From the NCBI GenBank assembly GCA_907163345.1, contig CAJQUN010001104.1, positions 1 through 64,000 of the forward strand: a stretch of 64,000 nucleotides of DNA. The letters run 5' to 3'. The notes below the pieces were generated by a model, which was not told the DNA's origin, did not search any database, and saw nothing but the letters and a program-made list of their open reading frames with translations. A program made the position numbers and the translations under genes. Of this stretch, positions 10,949 to 20,652 are shown in pieces. Position 1 is the stretch's first letter; each line of letters starts with the position of its first letter. The DNA comes from Haberlea rhodopensis (Eukaryota; Streptophyta; Magnoliopsida; Lamiales; Gesneriaceae).

Positions 10949-12280
10949 TGTGATATCCCCGAAATGATTATGTGGGTAATCATGCAATTAAGGGTTGCTA
11001 ATTATGAACCTATAAGTTAAAAAGAGTTTTGTATGTGGGAGTGATTTATTTAATTGATGATGTGGTTTAGGGAGCATGTTAGGTGTTTTTAAATTGTTGT
11101 GATGATGTGGTAAAATAATAAAATATCAAGGAGAGATATTTTTATACATCGTATGAAATACCGGGACACAATTAAACACCACAAAATCACCCTACATGCA
11201 ACCACCCCACCCCCACTTGCTGCAAACCCACGCCCCTCCCCTGTTTTCTGGAAAGCTGAATGACTAAGCAAGCCACTTTACACAAAGATATTTTCACCTT
11301 GGCTCTTTCAAAAAGTTTCCGTCTTCTTCCCTTCATTTCTTCTGCAACTTGGTCGGTTTCCAGGAGAAAAGTGATCGGATTTCATTCACCCTTTCATATA
11401 GAAAATCGAAGGGCAAAAGTGGTGAGGAGTCACATGTTCTTTCCAGTTTTCAGTTTTCTAGCATGCATGTTCCTTGTAGCAGATTTGGCATGCTAGTTTA
11501 GGGTATAATGTTATATTGTTATGAGTACCTTTATGTGATGTTTGTGAAGCCCTTAGCATGTTTAGTTAAGTAACTTGCATGCTTTATGTGCTAGATTTGT
11601 AGTACAGAAAAGGGTTCCTCGAACATCCGAGCAGGGAAGTGCTCTGTTTTTCATGTTAGGAAGGGTTTTACCATGAATATTTGAAGCATGCTAACTTAGG
11701 TTTTGGTTGAACCTTTGATGTGCTTTTGTGTATGGTAGCTTGTTGAAGGTACCAGTATATTTCTTTGAGCATGTTGCATGTATTATGTGAAGGATTTAAT
11801 CATGTGAAAGGTAGTGTTCGAAAATTCTGGGCAAGGTTCAAGTGCCCTGTTTTCTGAAAATATATGTGTGGGGAGTGTTTTTATGAAGGCATTATCATAC
11901 ACGTCAAGCTTAGGTTTTGGTAAAACTTTGATGTGAAAATATGCATGGTAGTTTTGTGAAGCCCATGGCATGTTTGTTCGAGCTTTCTTTATGCTATATG
12001 TGATAGGTTTAATAGCATGAAGTGAGGTGCTCAAGAAATCTGGAAATGAATATGTTACCCTGTTTCCAGAAAAGTTGATCCAGTACTTGTTTAAATGATC
12101 GACGTTTATGCATGTAGGCTTATGCTTAGGGTGTAAATTTGAATTTAATACACTCAGGGTAGTGTGGTGCAACTTCTAGCATGTTGGTCTTAGCATGTAT
12201 TATGTCTTACATGTTAATTTTAAGGGTATGATTATGGGTGTTGAGTAATTCTGGAAAATCGCTCAAAGGAACAAGGTTGG

Positions 12281-12440
12281 CGATCGATCGCCAAAGAGGT
12301 AAGATCGATCGCGACGTTCCAGTGAGTTGTGGCGATCGAACGCCAATATTGAGGCGATCGATCGCGGATTGTTTTTTTTGGCATGCGAGGCAGTAGCATC
12401 TCGCGATCGATCGGGGCTCATGGGCGATCGATCGCGAGAT
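12281..12440. repeat. CGATCGATCG palindrome cluster in element 2 LTR
   Basis: Five CGATCGATCG or GATCGATCGCG copies and one variant (GGCGATCGAACGCC) within 160 bp, separated by A/T-rich and G-rich spacers. The cluster is analogous to, but not identical with, that of element 1. Confidence 0.88.
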
Positions 12441-13373
12441 GATATTGTAGGATAAATTTGGTTTTTAATTTGGTTTTGCTTCCGGATTATTATGAGGTGC
12501 CTAATGTTGTGTTGTGTGGCTATGTAGAACCATCCCAGGTGCCAGCACAACCGAGGAGATAAAGTCGATTGACTCCTCTATCTTTTGGAAAGGTACGTAA
12601 GCGACGTACGGGCATCCCAACGGTAACATGTACTTTATGTTGTCTTGTTGACACATGATGAATGCAATGTGGTGCATTAAGGTTATGATATATGTTATTG
12701 TGCATTGTTTTTGCATATGCGTGTTGTGAAATATAAGAGGTGTATTTCACGAGTCAAGGTTATCTTAGTAAGGATTTTAATTGCTTACGCTAAGGTCCAT
12801 TGGAAGCGAGGAAGAATTCCGCTTACATGGAGTAGCAAGAAGCATTAAAATGTACTAATGATAAGGGCTCAGGATTGAAATAAGGATTTAAGGAGGAAGG
12901 ATGTCATGACATTTATTTGTGAAACCATACATTCTTATAATGTGTTTTTATTATGAATTATGGTACAGGGACAACCAATGGGCGTTATAAATGCTGGAAA
13001 TACAGGAAGGGCTTGTGTTTAAGATTGTGCATTTATGCCTTACTTTCATATTATGTTGAATATGAATTGTGTTATGCTCATGTGTTGGGGGTTGTCTTTG
13101 TAGGTGCTTTTGTTGACGAGAACCAGGGTCGGGGTTGATATGCTGAGCTGTAAGGAGTGCTACAGGATTAGCATGTTAGAGAAAATTTTTGTATAGCTTC
13201 TACTGAGTAGAGTAAGACTATAATGTAGTACCTTTGTAGGAATTGTGTCTTTCCTTTTGAAACATTTTGGTACTGTAATCTCTAAAGCTCAGGTTAATCA
13301 ACACGGCACGTTACTCTGATATATTCACATGAATGTTTAGTTCTCTAAATTGCACCTTAATATCTTGATGTGA

Positions 13374-13378
13374 TAACG
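13374..13378. repeat. CRM target site duplication, left copy (TAACG)
   Basis: TAACG directly precedes the CRM LTR and recurs at 20653-20657. Removing one copy and the element restores a continuous element 2 LTR ending in CTCACA. Confidence 0.95.
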
Positions 13379-13815
13379 TGATGAAGATCTACGAGTGTAT
13401 GATGAAGAAGGAATTAATCAAGGAGAGGTACATACGATTCCTCTAATTCCAAGTGGACCAATTACAAGAGCACGAGCTAAAAAGTTGGCCAACTCATTGC
13501 TAAGCTTCGTACTGCACACCATAACAAAGGAACACTCTAAGTCAAGACAATTTATGACAAATGATCCTACAATGCTGAATCTACTCCAAGTTCAAGAAGA
13601 AGAGTGAATCAATTGAATTATTTCAAGTTTTTGTACTCGGGCTGCTTAAAACTTTTCTCTTATAATTTGTTCCAAATTGTAATAGTATTTTATGCCTTAG
13701 TGGGCTTAGTACTTATTTTATTTCATGCATTTTCGAGTTGTAAGTTGATGGGCTTCATAAAAGTGGCATGCTAGCTTGTTTTGAGCCCATTAGGTCAAAT
13801 TAAAGGTGCTAAGGC

Positions 13816-13825
13816 TATATATAAG
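13816..13825 (+). promoter_or_regulatory. TATA box of CRM 5' LTR
   Basis: TATATATAAG followed by GCACCC. It is the only strong TATA motif I see in the LTR and is the likely start-site determinant for genomic RNA, which would begin roughly 30 bp downstream. Confidence 0.65.
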
Positions 13826-13976
13826 CACCCATAGTAGTCTTTTGAGGGTAATTAATCATTTTTGATTCCAACAATCAAGTTTTCATACCTCTTGAAACTT
13901 TCACTCGAAAATTTGATCTTCAAAGATCAAATTTCTGAACTTATCAAGGTTTTCATTCCTTGTGGCGTTCACAATC

Positions 13977-14118
13977 AGATACCGAGGTTCATATCTCTTT
14001 ATAGATATTGGGTCGAGGTGCTTATTATCAGATACCGAGGTTCATATCTCTTTATAGATATTGGGTCGAGGTGCTTATCATCATACCGAGGTTCTTGCTT
14101 CGTTAAGCAACGGGTCGA
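13977..14118 (+). repeat. 53-bp direct repeats in CRM LTR
   Basis: GATACCGAGGTTCATATCTC starts at 13978 and again at 14031. A shorter diverged third copy (ATACCGAGGTTCTTGC) starts near 14084. The same repeats occur in the 3' LTR at +6293. Confidence 0.88.
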
Positions 14119-14186
14119 GGTTTAAGGTAACAAAATTTATATCATTCGAGCCTTGTAATTTTCGATTTGATTTTAATACTTTCTTG

Positions 14187-14359
14187 GGTTACAACGTGTA
14201 AATCGTGATTTTTGTGGTCCTTAGCACGATTCATTCTATATCGTTGTTAATGGCATCACAAGGGTCATATCATGGTTACAACGTGTAAATCGAGATTTTT
14301 GTGATCCTTAGCACGATCCATTCCATATCGTTGTTAATGACGTCACAAGGGTCTTATCA
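14187..14359 (+). repeat. 87-bp direct duplication at the 3' end of the CRM LTR
   Basis: GGTTACAACGTGTAAATCG starts at 14187 and 14274. Both copies end in GGGTC(A/T)TATCA, so the LTR terminus itself is duplicated, with several differences between copies. Confidence 0.9.
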
Positions 14360-14361
14360 TT

Positions 14362-14377
14362 TGGTATCAGAGCCTGG
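14362..14377 (+). promoter_or_regulatory. Primer binding site of CRM (initiator Met-tRNA)
   Basis: TGGTATCAGAGCCTGG lies two bases after the 5' LTR. The first 12 bases match the complement of the initiator Met-tRNA 3' end. Confidence 0.95.
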
Positions 14378-15140
14378 TTTTTAAAATCAGGTTTTTGTTT
14401 CATTGAGTATTTGTTTTCCCTATTCTTTTTCATATTTTTCGTTGCTCCGGAGAGGCCAAAAAAAAAAAAAAAAACGAAAATTAAAAAAAAAAAAAAAGAT
14501 TTCGTTTTTTTTTTGTCTATTTTCTTGTTTCTTTAGTCCCTTGACTTCCTTAAAAAAAAAAAAAAAAAATTCGAAAAAGAAGTTAAATGGGCCCATTTTT
14601 GAGTCAATATTATATTTCCAAGTATTCCACTTCTTTCCAAAGTAGTCAAATCATAATTCAAGACTACTCCTTCCACTCAAAGAGTCATTTGTATTTCCAA
14701 GTCCTACATTAAAGTCTTTTAGTCCTTGTTTCTTGGATTCAACTTGTATTTCTAAAGTTTGTTCCCAAGTTTCTTTTAAGATCAATTTGAGGTTCAAGTC
14801 TCGATTTTTATTTATTTATTTTTTTTGTTACCTCTTTAAAAAAAAAAAAAAAAACGAAGAACAACCTCTTCAACCTAGCAAGAAAACCATCCTCGATGCA
14901 ATCATAACATCTTGTGTGGAAAAAGGCTATGTGAGGACATTCGAAAAAGCCAAAAAAAGAGAGTAAACACGAGTGGAGAGTCCATTTGTGAGTTGAGTGT
15001 GAGTGAAACACGTGAGGGAGTGTTTGTGAGGTCCTTTCTTTTTATACTAACCCTTTTCTTGCAGGGAACACAAAATATCTCGTAACAATGATGGTTCAAG
15101 TGGTAGTGGTGAAAAAGATAATGCTTTTACGCTTCAAGCC
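14378..15140 (+). other. CRM 5' leader with A-tracts and a candidate intron end
   Basis: About 760 bp without convincing coding sequence. It has four long A-runs (near 14459, 14481, 14551 and 14839). At 15045-15064 there is a good plant 3' splice-site arrangement: TACTAAC, a pyrimidine stretch and TTGCAG followed by GG. A possible donor is TTTAAG|GTAACA at 14126/14127 in the LTR, and others exist (for example TTTGTGAGTTGAG near 14990). The gag frame is open back to before 15060, so the true gag start could lie upstream of the first in-frame ATG at 15141 if splicing occurs. Confidence 0.5.
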
Positions 15141-16829
15141 ATGCAACAACAGTTTGAGCGTATGGGCATGATCTTACAAGCGATGACTGATAGACTTGAT
15201 AAGCAAGATGAACAAGTGAAAGAATTGAGGGGTGAACGAGGCGGACGAGATCGGAATGTACGTAGAAATGTGGTGTATGACTTGACGGAGTCCGAAGAAG
15301 AGTACAATGATGTGAATCAAAGAAATGGTGATGATGGAGGCAATGGACTAAGGGGTAGAGGAGGGCATGGTAATCGGGGTGATAGAAGACAAGGTAGACG
15401 TGGTCGGAATGAGCAAAATAATGGAAGGGGTGAGGATAGGATAGATCGTGATTTGGGAAATATAAAGGTGAATATTCCACCTTTCCAGGGGAAGAACAAC
15501 CCAGAAATATACTTAGAATGGGAAAAGAGGGTTGAGCTAATGTTTGACTGCCATGAGTTCTCCGAGGAGAAGAAAGTAAAGCTAGTGGTCATAGAGTTTA
15601 CAGACTACGCTTTGATTTGGTGGGATCAATTGGTACAAAGTCGAAGGAGAAATAGAGAGCAGCCAATTACCACATGGGATGAGGTGAAGGCCGCAATGAG
15701 ACGTCGATTTGTGCCATCACACTATTACCGTGATATTTTTCAGCGATTGCAAGGGCTGAATCAAGGTTCAAGGAGTGTGGAGGATTATCATAAGGAGATG
15801 GAAATTCTGATGATACGAGCAGATGTGGAGGAGGATAGAGAGGTGACAATGGCAAGATTTTTGCAGGGTTTGAATCGTGATATAGCTAACGTAGTCGAAT
15901 TACAACACTACATTGAGCTTGAGGATATGGTACATATGGCTATAAAAGTTGAGAGGCAGATTCATCGTAGGAGTAATGTGACTAAGGTTAGCTCAACTTC
16001 AGGTACATCTTGGAAACCTGGTTTGAATAAGGGATTTGATAAATCATTTGGGAAACATAAATTTGAAACACCAAAAGGGAAGGATACTGTGGTTGATAAG
16101 GGTAAGAAACCAGTGGATGGACCCCAAGAGAAGAATAGAGACATTAAGTGCTTTAGATGTTTGGGGCGAGGACACATTGCATCTCAGTGTCCTAATAAGC
16201 GTGTCATGATACTGCGGGAAGATGGAGAGATAGATTCTGAAAGTGAGGAAGACAACAACTCACAAGCATCATCAGAGGGTGCAGAGTGTGAGGAGTATGC
16301 TGTGGAAGGAGAGTTACTTGTGGCTCGTAGAGCATTGACTATGCAAGTGAAGGAGGATGAGGAAGTGCAGCGTGAAAACATTTTCCATACTCGTTGCCAC
16401 ATAAACGAGAAAGTTTGCAGTTTGATCATTGATGGGGGTAGTTGTACAAATGTTGCTAGTACATTGCTTATTGAGAAGTTGGGGTTGCCTACAATGAAAC
16501 ATCCTAGGCCATATAAGTTGCAGTGGTTGAATGATTGTGGTGAAGCAAAGGTTACAAAACAGGTGTTGATATCATTTTCGGTTGGGAAATACAGAGATGA
16601 GGCTCTTTGCGATGTGGTACCAATGCAGGCGGGACACCTACTATTAGGGAGACCTTGGCAGTATGATAGAAAGGTCACACATGATGGCTTCAAGAATCGC
16701 TATTCTTTTGTAAAGGATGGGCGAACTGTTACCTTAGTCCCATTGACACCGAAACAGGTGTATGATGATCAATTGAGGGTGGAAAATGAGATTGAGAAAA
16801 AAAAAAAGAGCATGATAAAAAAAATGTGA
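15141..16829 (+). CDS. CRM gag and aspartic protease
   Basis: 562 residues from the first in-frame ATG; the frame continues open upstream, so the start is uncertain. The N-terminus is charged and rich in G, R, N and D. The retrotransposon gag core follows (WEKRVELMFDCHEF at about residue 125 onward, then a tryptophan-rich stretch). One zinc knuckle C-x2-C-x4-H-x4-C lies at residues 337-350 (CFRCLGRGHIASQC). The protease active site is DGGSCTNV at 431; the middle residue is G where many proteases have T or S, a variant I recall from other plant Ty3 elements. The frame ends just after A-rich runs and the next frame starts within it, suggesting a -1 shift or an A-run length change. Gag packages the RNA and protease matures the particle. 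Confidence 0.92.
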   Translation: MQQQFERMGMILQAMTDRLDKQDEQVKELRGERGGRDRNVRRNVVYDLTESEEEYNDVNQRNGDDGGNGLRGRGGHGNRGDRRQGRRGRNEQNNGRGEDRIDRDLGNIKVNIPPFQGKNNPEIYLEWEKRVELMFDCHEFSEEKKVKLVVIEFTDYALIWWDQLVQSRRRNREQPITTWDEVKAAMRRRFVPSHYYRDIFQRLQGLNQGSRSVEDYHKEMEILMIRADVEEDREVTMARFLQGLNRDIANVVELQHYIELEDMVHMAIKVERQIHRRSNVTKVSSTSGTSWKPGLNKGFDKSFGKHKFETPKGKDTVVDKGKKPVDGPQEKNRDIKCFRCLGRGHIASQCPNKRVMILREDGEIDSESEEDNNSQASSEGAECEEYAVEGELLVARRALTMQVKEDEEVQRENIFHTRCHINEKVCSLIIDGGSCTNVASTLLIEKLGLPTMKHPRPYKLQWLNDCGEAKVTKQVLISFSVGKYRDEALCDVVPMQAGHLLLGRPWQYDRKVTHDGFKNRYSFVKDGRTVTLVPLTPKQVYDDQLRVENEIEKKKKSMIKKM

Positions 16830-19800
16830 GTGAAAAAAAAGAGGAGTGTGTGAAAAAGAGTGAAAAAAAAGAAGATGAGCTCAGTGAGAAAAAAAGAGAG
16901 AGAGTTGAGCGAAAAGAAAAAAAAGGAGTGAATTTGTTTGCAAAAGAATGTGAGATTCGCGAGGCTTTTCTAGCAAGGAGACCTTTGTTTGTGCTTATGT
17001 ACAAAGAGGCTTATTTAGCTGTTGACGAATCTAACAATACTTTGTCTAGTTCTTTTCGTGCTATTTTGCAGGTATATGATGATATATTTCAAGAGGAGAT
17101 ACCTACTGGATTGCCACCAATTAGGGGAATTGAGCACCAAATTGACTTCCTTCCAGGAGCTTCAATTCCTAACCGACCAGCTTATAGGAGCAACCCTGAG
17201 GAGACAAAGGAATTGCAGCGGCAAATTCAGGAACTCATGGAAAAAGGGTACATTCGAGAAAGTCTGAGTCCTTGTGCTGTACCCGTACTTCTTGTACCAA
17301 AAAAAGATGGGACGTGGAGGATGTGTATTGATTGTAGGGCGATCAATAAAATCACTGTAAAGTATCGCCACCCTATTCCTCGTTTAGATGATATGCTTGA
17401 TGAATTGCATGGTGCATGTGTGTTTTCTAAGATTGATTTGAAAAGTGGTTACCATCAGATACGCATGCGTGAGGGAGATGAGTGGAAAACGGCTTTTAAA
17501 ACTAAACTTGGTCTGTATGAGTGGTTAGTGATGCCTTTCGGGTTAACTAACGCACCTAGTACATTTATGCGCCTTATGAATCATGTTTTACGTGCATTCA
17601 TTGGTAGATTTGTTGTGGTGTATTTTGATGACATTCTTATTTACAGCACTATTTTGGAAATTCATGAAACGCATGTCACTCAGGTATTAGAAGTTTTGAG
17701 GAAAGAAAAATTGTATGCGAACCTAAAGAAATGCACTTTTTGCACCGACCAAGTCACTTTCTTAGGTTACGTAGTGTCAGCTAGAGGGGTTGAGGTGGAT
17801 GAGGAGAAGGTCAAAGCAATTAGGGATTGGCCTACACCTAAGTCTGTGTCCGAAGTTAGGAGTTTTCATGGCTTGGCAAGCTTTTATAGGAGGTTTGTCA
17901 AAAACTTTAGCACACTTGCAGCACCATTAACTGAAGTTATTAAGAAAACTGTTGGGTTTAAGTGGGGCGAAGAACAAGGGAAAGCTTTTGAATTGATTAA
18001 ACAAATGTTGAGTTCTGCACCATTACTTGTTTTGCCTGATTTCTCCAAGACTTTTGAAATTGAATGTGATGCATCTGGTGTTGGTATTGGAGCTGTTTTA
18101 ATGCAGGAAAAGAAGCCTATTGCATATTTCAGTGAGAAGCTTAATGGGGCAGCCTTGAACTATCCAACATATGACAAGGAATTCTACGCATTGGTAAGGG
18201 CATTGGAGACATGGCAACATTATCTTTGGCCGAAGGAATTTGTCATCCACACTGATCATGAGTCACTGAAGTACTTGAAGGGGCAAGGGAAACTAAACAA
18301 ACGCCATGCGAAGTGGGTTGAGTTTTTGGAAACATTCCCATATGTGATACAGTATAAACAAGGAAAGGAGAATGTTGTAGCTGATGCTCTATCACGAAGG
18401 TATACCTTGATCTCTACTTTGAATGCTAAGTTGCTTGGTTTCGAATTCATTAAAGATTTATATGCTAACGATTCTGATTTTGGCAATGTTTTTGGAGCAT
18501 GTGAGAAAGTAGCATTTGGCAAGTTCTATAGGCATGAGGGATTTTTGTTTCGTGAGAATAGGTTGTGTATGCCAAAAAGTTCATTGAGAGAGTTATTGGT
18601 AAGGGAGTCACATGGGGGAGGGCTTATGGGACATTTCGGAGTCAAAAAAACCTTAGACATACTGAGTGAGCATTTTTTTTGGCCACACATGAGGAGAGAT
18701 GTTGAAAGAATGTGTGAGCGATGTATCACCTGTAGGAAGGCTAAGTCTCGAGCTTTACCTCACGGCTTGTACACACCCTCTGTTGAACCATGGGTAGATG
18801 TGTCAATGGATTTTGTTTTGGGGCTACCTAGGTCTAGGAGGGGGCACGATTCTGTTTTTGTTGTTGTTGACAGGTTCTCTAAAATGGCTCACTTTATACC
18901 ATGTCACAAAACTGATGATGCATCTAACGTTGCTGATTTGTATTTTCGTGAGATTGTGCGATTGCATGGTGTTCCCCGCACAATTGTTTCTGATAGAGAT
19001 GTGAAGTTTCTGAGTTACTTCTGGAAGACCTTATGGGGTAAACTTGGTACTAAGCTTCTTTTCTCCACCACTTGTCACCCCCAGACAGATGGGCAAACAG
19101 AAGTGGTTAATCGAACATTGTCGACATTACTGCGATCCATAATACAAAGGAATTTGAAGAATTGGGAGGAGTGCATACCACATGTAGAGTTTGCTTATAA
19201 TAGGAGTGTTCATTCTGCTACTCAATATTCCCCATTCGAGGTCGTGTATGGCTTTAACCCTCTCACACCTATGGATTTGATACCACTGCCAGAAAGTGAA
19301 CAAACTAATCTTGATGGAAAAGGGAAAGCCGAGTTTGTTAAGAAATTACATGAAAAAGTTCGTCATCATATCGAGAAACGAACTCAGCAATATATGAATC
19401 ATGCAAACAAAGGGCGTAAGAAGGTGGTATTTGAACCAGGCGATTGGGTGTGGTTACACTTGAGAAAGGAACGTTTTCCGGTGAAGAGGAGATCTAAGTT
19501 ACTACCACGAGGGGATGGTCCTTTTCAGATTCTTGCTAAGATCAATGACAATGCATACAAACTAGATCTTCCAGGTGAGTACAATGTAAGCACTACTTTT
19601 AATGTTGCTGATCTTTCTCCATTTGATGCAGGTGCTGATTTGAGGACAAATCCTTTTGATGAATGGGGGGATGATGAAGATCTACGAGTGTATGATGAAG
19701 AAGGAATTAATCAAGGAGAGGTACATACGATTCCTCTAATTCCAAGTGGACCAATTACAAGAGCACGAGCTAAAAAGTTGGCCAACTCATTGCTAAGCTT

Positions 19801-19900
19801 CGTACTGCACACCATAACAAAGGAACACTCTAAGTCAAGACAATTTATGACAAATGATCCTACAATGCTGAATCTACTCCAAGTTCAAGAAGAAGAGTGA
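16826..19900 (+). CDS. CRM reverse transcriptase-RNase H-integrase with CR-type C-terminus
   Basis: 1024 residues counted from a GTG at 16826. That is only the frame boundary; the protein is probably made as part of gag-pol. A lysine/glutamate linker of about 40 residues comes first. Reverse transcriptase has YFDD at 266-269 (17621-17632). RNase H starts near 411 (IECDAS) and ends at the ADALSRR linker. Integrase has zinc ligands H596, H603, C633 and C636 and catalytic D662, D723 and E759, with exactly 35 residues between the last two. The C-terminus carries the CRM-like segment SPFDAGADLRTNPF and TRARAKKL. The last 76 codons (19672-19900) lie inside the 3' LTR. No stops or missing catalytic residues are seen, so apart from the frame step to gag this copy looks competent. 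Confidence 0.93.
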   Translation: MSEKKEECVKKSEKKEDELSEKKRERVERKEKKGVNLFAKECEIREAFLARRPLFVLMYKEAYLAVDESNNTLSSSFRAILQVYDDIFQEEIPTGLPPIRGIEHQIDFLPGASIPNRPAYRSNPEETKELQRQIQELMEKGYIRESLSPCAVPVLLVPKKDGTWRMCIDCRAINKITVKYRHPIPRLDDMLDELHGACVFSKIDLKSGYHQIRMREGDEWKTAFKTKLGLYEWLVMPFGLTNAPSTFMRLMNHVLRAFIGRFVVVYFDDILIYSTILEIHETHVTQVLEVLRKEKLYANLKKCTFCTDQVTFLGYVVSARGVEVDEEKVKAIRDWPTPKSVSEVRSFHGLASFYRRFVKNFSTLAAPLTEVIKKTVGFKWGEEQGKAFELIKQMLSSAPLLVLPDFSKTFEIECDASGVGIGAVLMQEKKPIAYFSEKLNGAALNYPTYDKEFYALVRALETWQHYLWPKEFVIHTDHESLKYLKGQGKLNKRHAKWVEFLETFPYVIQYKQGKENVVADALSRRYTLISTLNAKLLGFEFIKDLYANDSDFGNVFGACEKVAFGKFYRHEGFLFRENRLCMPKSSLRELLVRESHGGGLMGHFGVKKTLDILSEHFFWPHMRRDVERMCERCITCRKAKSRALPHGLYTPSVEPWVDVSMDFVLGLPRSRRGHDSVFVVVDRFSKMAHFIPCHKTDDASNVADLYFREIVRLHGVPRTIVSDRDVKFLSYFWKTLWGKLGTKLLFSTTCHPQTDGQTEVVNRTLSTLLRSIIQRNLKNWEECIPHVEFAYNRSVHSATQYSPFEVVYGFNPLTPMDLIPLPESEQTNLDGKGKAEFVKKLHEKVRHHIEKRTQQYMNHANKGRKKVVFEPGDWVWLHLRKERFPVKRRSKLLPRGDGPFQILAKINDNAYKLDLPGEYNVSTTFNVADLSPFDAGADLRTNPFDEWGDDEDLRVYDEEGINQGEVHTIPLIPSGPITRARAKKLANSLLSFVLHTITKEHSKSRQFMTNDPTMLNLLQVQEEE
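19661..19671 (+). promoter_or_regulatory. Polypurine tract of CRM
   Basis: GAATGGGGGGA directly abuts the 3' LTR start TGATGAAG. It lies inside the integrase coding frame, so it serves as both codons and primer. Confidence 0.9.
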
Positions 19901-20652
19901 ATCAATTGAATTATTTCAAGTTTTTGTACTCGGGCTGCTTAAAACTTTTCTCTTATAATTTGTTCCAAATTGTAATAGTATTTTATGCCTTAGTGGGCTT
20001 AGTACTTATTTTATTTCATGCATTTTCGAGTTGTAAGTTGATGGGCTTCATAAAAGTGGCATGCTAGCTTGTTTTGAGCCCATTAGGTCAAATTAAAGGT
20101 GCTAAGGCTATATATAAGCACCCATAGTAGTCTTTTGAGGGTAATTAATCATTTTTGATTCCAACAATCAAGTTTTCATACCTCTTGAAACTTTCACTCG
20201 AAAATTTGATCTTCAAAGATCAAATTTCTGAACTTATCAAGGTTTTCATTCCTTGTGGCGTTCACAATCAGATACCGAGGTTCATATCTCTTTATAGATA
20301 TTGGGTCGAGGTGCTTATTATCAGATACCGAGGTTCATATCTCTTTATAGATATTGGGTCGAGGTGCTTATCATCATACCGAGGTTCTTGCTTCGTTAAG
20401 CAACGGGTCGAGGTTTAAGGTAACAAAATTTATATCATTCGAGCCTTGTAATTTTCGATTTGATTTTAATACTTTCTTGGGTTACAACGTGTAAATTGTG
20501 ATTTTTGTGGTCCTTAGCACGATTCATTCTATATCGTTGTTAATGGCATCACAAGGGTCATATCATGGTTACAACGTGTAAATCGAGATTTTTGTGATCC
20601 TTAGCACGATCCATTCCATATCGTTGTTAATGACGTCACAAGGGTCTTATCA
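19672..20652 (+). repeat. 3' LTR of CRM element
   Basis: 981 bp, collinear with 13379-14359 without indels; one substitution seen by eye. It contains the pol stop codon at 19898-19900, the TATA motif at 20109-20118 and the same internal repeats. Confidence 0.96.

Larger units (their letters stand above)
10949..13378 (+). repeat. 3' LTR of element 2, main part (2430 bp)
   Basis: Starts TGTGATATCCCCGAAATG, closely resembling the element 1 LTR start. It shares short blocks with that LTR, for example the inverted counterpart of the CGGGACACAATTAAACACC region near 11160, and a GGAGATAAAGTC...TTGACTCCTC block before AAGGTACGT at 12590. It carries its own CGATCGATCG cluster. The last 8 bp of the LTR lie beyond the CRM insertion. 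Small frames inside it show no coding signal. Confidence 0.88.
13379..14359 (+). repeat. 5' LTR of CRM element
   Basis: 981 bp, TGATGAAG...TTATCA, followed by two bases and the primer site. Its first 229 bp repeat the integrase C-terminal coding region. A TATA-type promoter lies at 13816. Two internal direct repeats lie downstream of it. Confidence 0.96.
13379..20652 (+). mobile_element. Complete CRM-clade (centromeric) Ty3/gypsy retrotransposon
   Basis: 7274 bp with 981-bp LTRs (TGATGAAG...CTTATCA), a 5-bp target duplication TAACG, an initiator Met-tRNA primer site, a polypurine tract and full gag-pol coding. I assign it to CRM because the integrase ends with SPFDAGADLRTNPF and then TRARAKKL, resembling the CR motif known from CRM integrases, and because that C-terminus is encoded inside the 3' LTR. 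I see one clear difference between the LTRs (C/T in the GTGTAAATCGTGAT stretch near 14204 and 20497). The insertion is therefore very recent. A one-register shift separates gag-protease from RT-integrase. The clade call rests on motif memory, not a tree. Confidence 0.9.

Noticed and set aside
12263..12750. Small antisense frames in the element 2 LTR
   Set aside because: Short, no start context or domain, and they cross the palindrome cluster and LTR signals.
14362..14377. tRNA genes at the TGGTATCAGAGC sites (7096, 14362, 36751, 41209)
   Set aside because: Only 12-18 bases complementary to the tRNA 3' end are present, placed beside LTR ends or the viral leader. These are primer sites, not tRNA genes.
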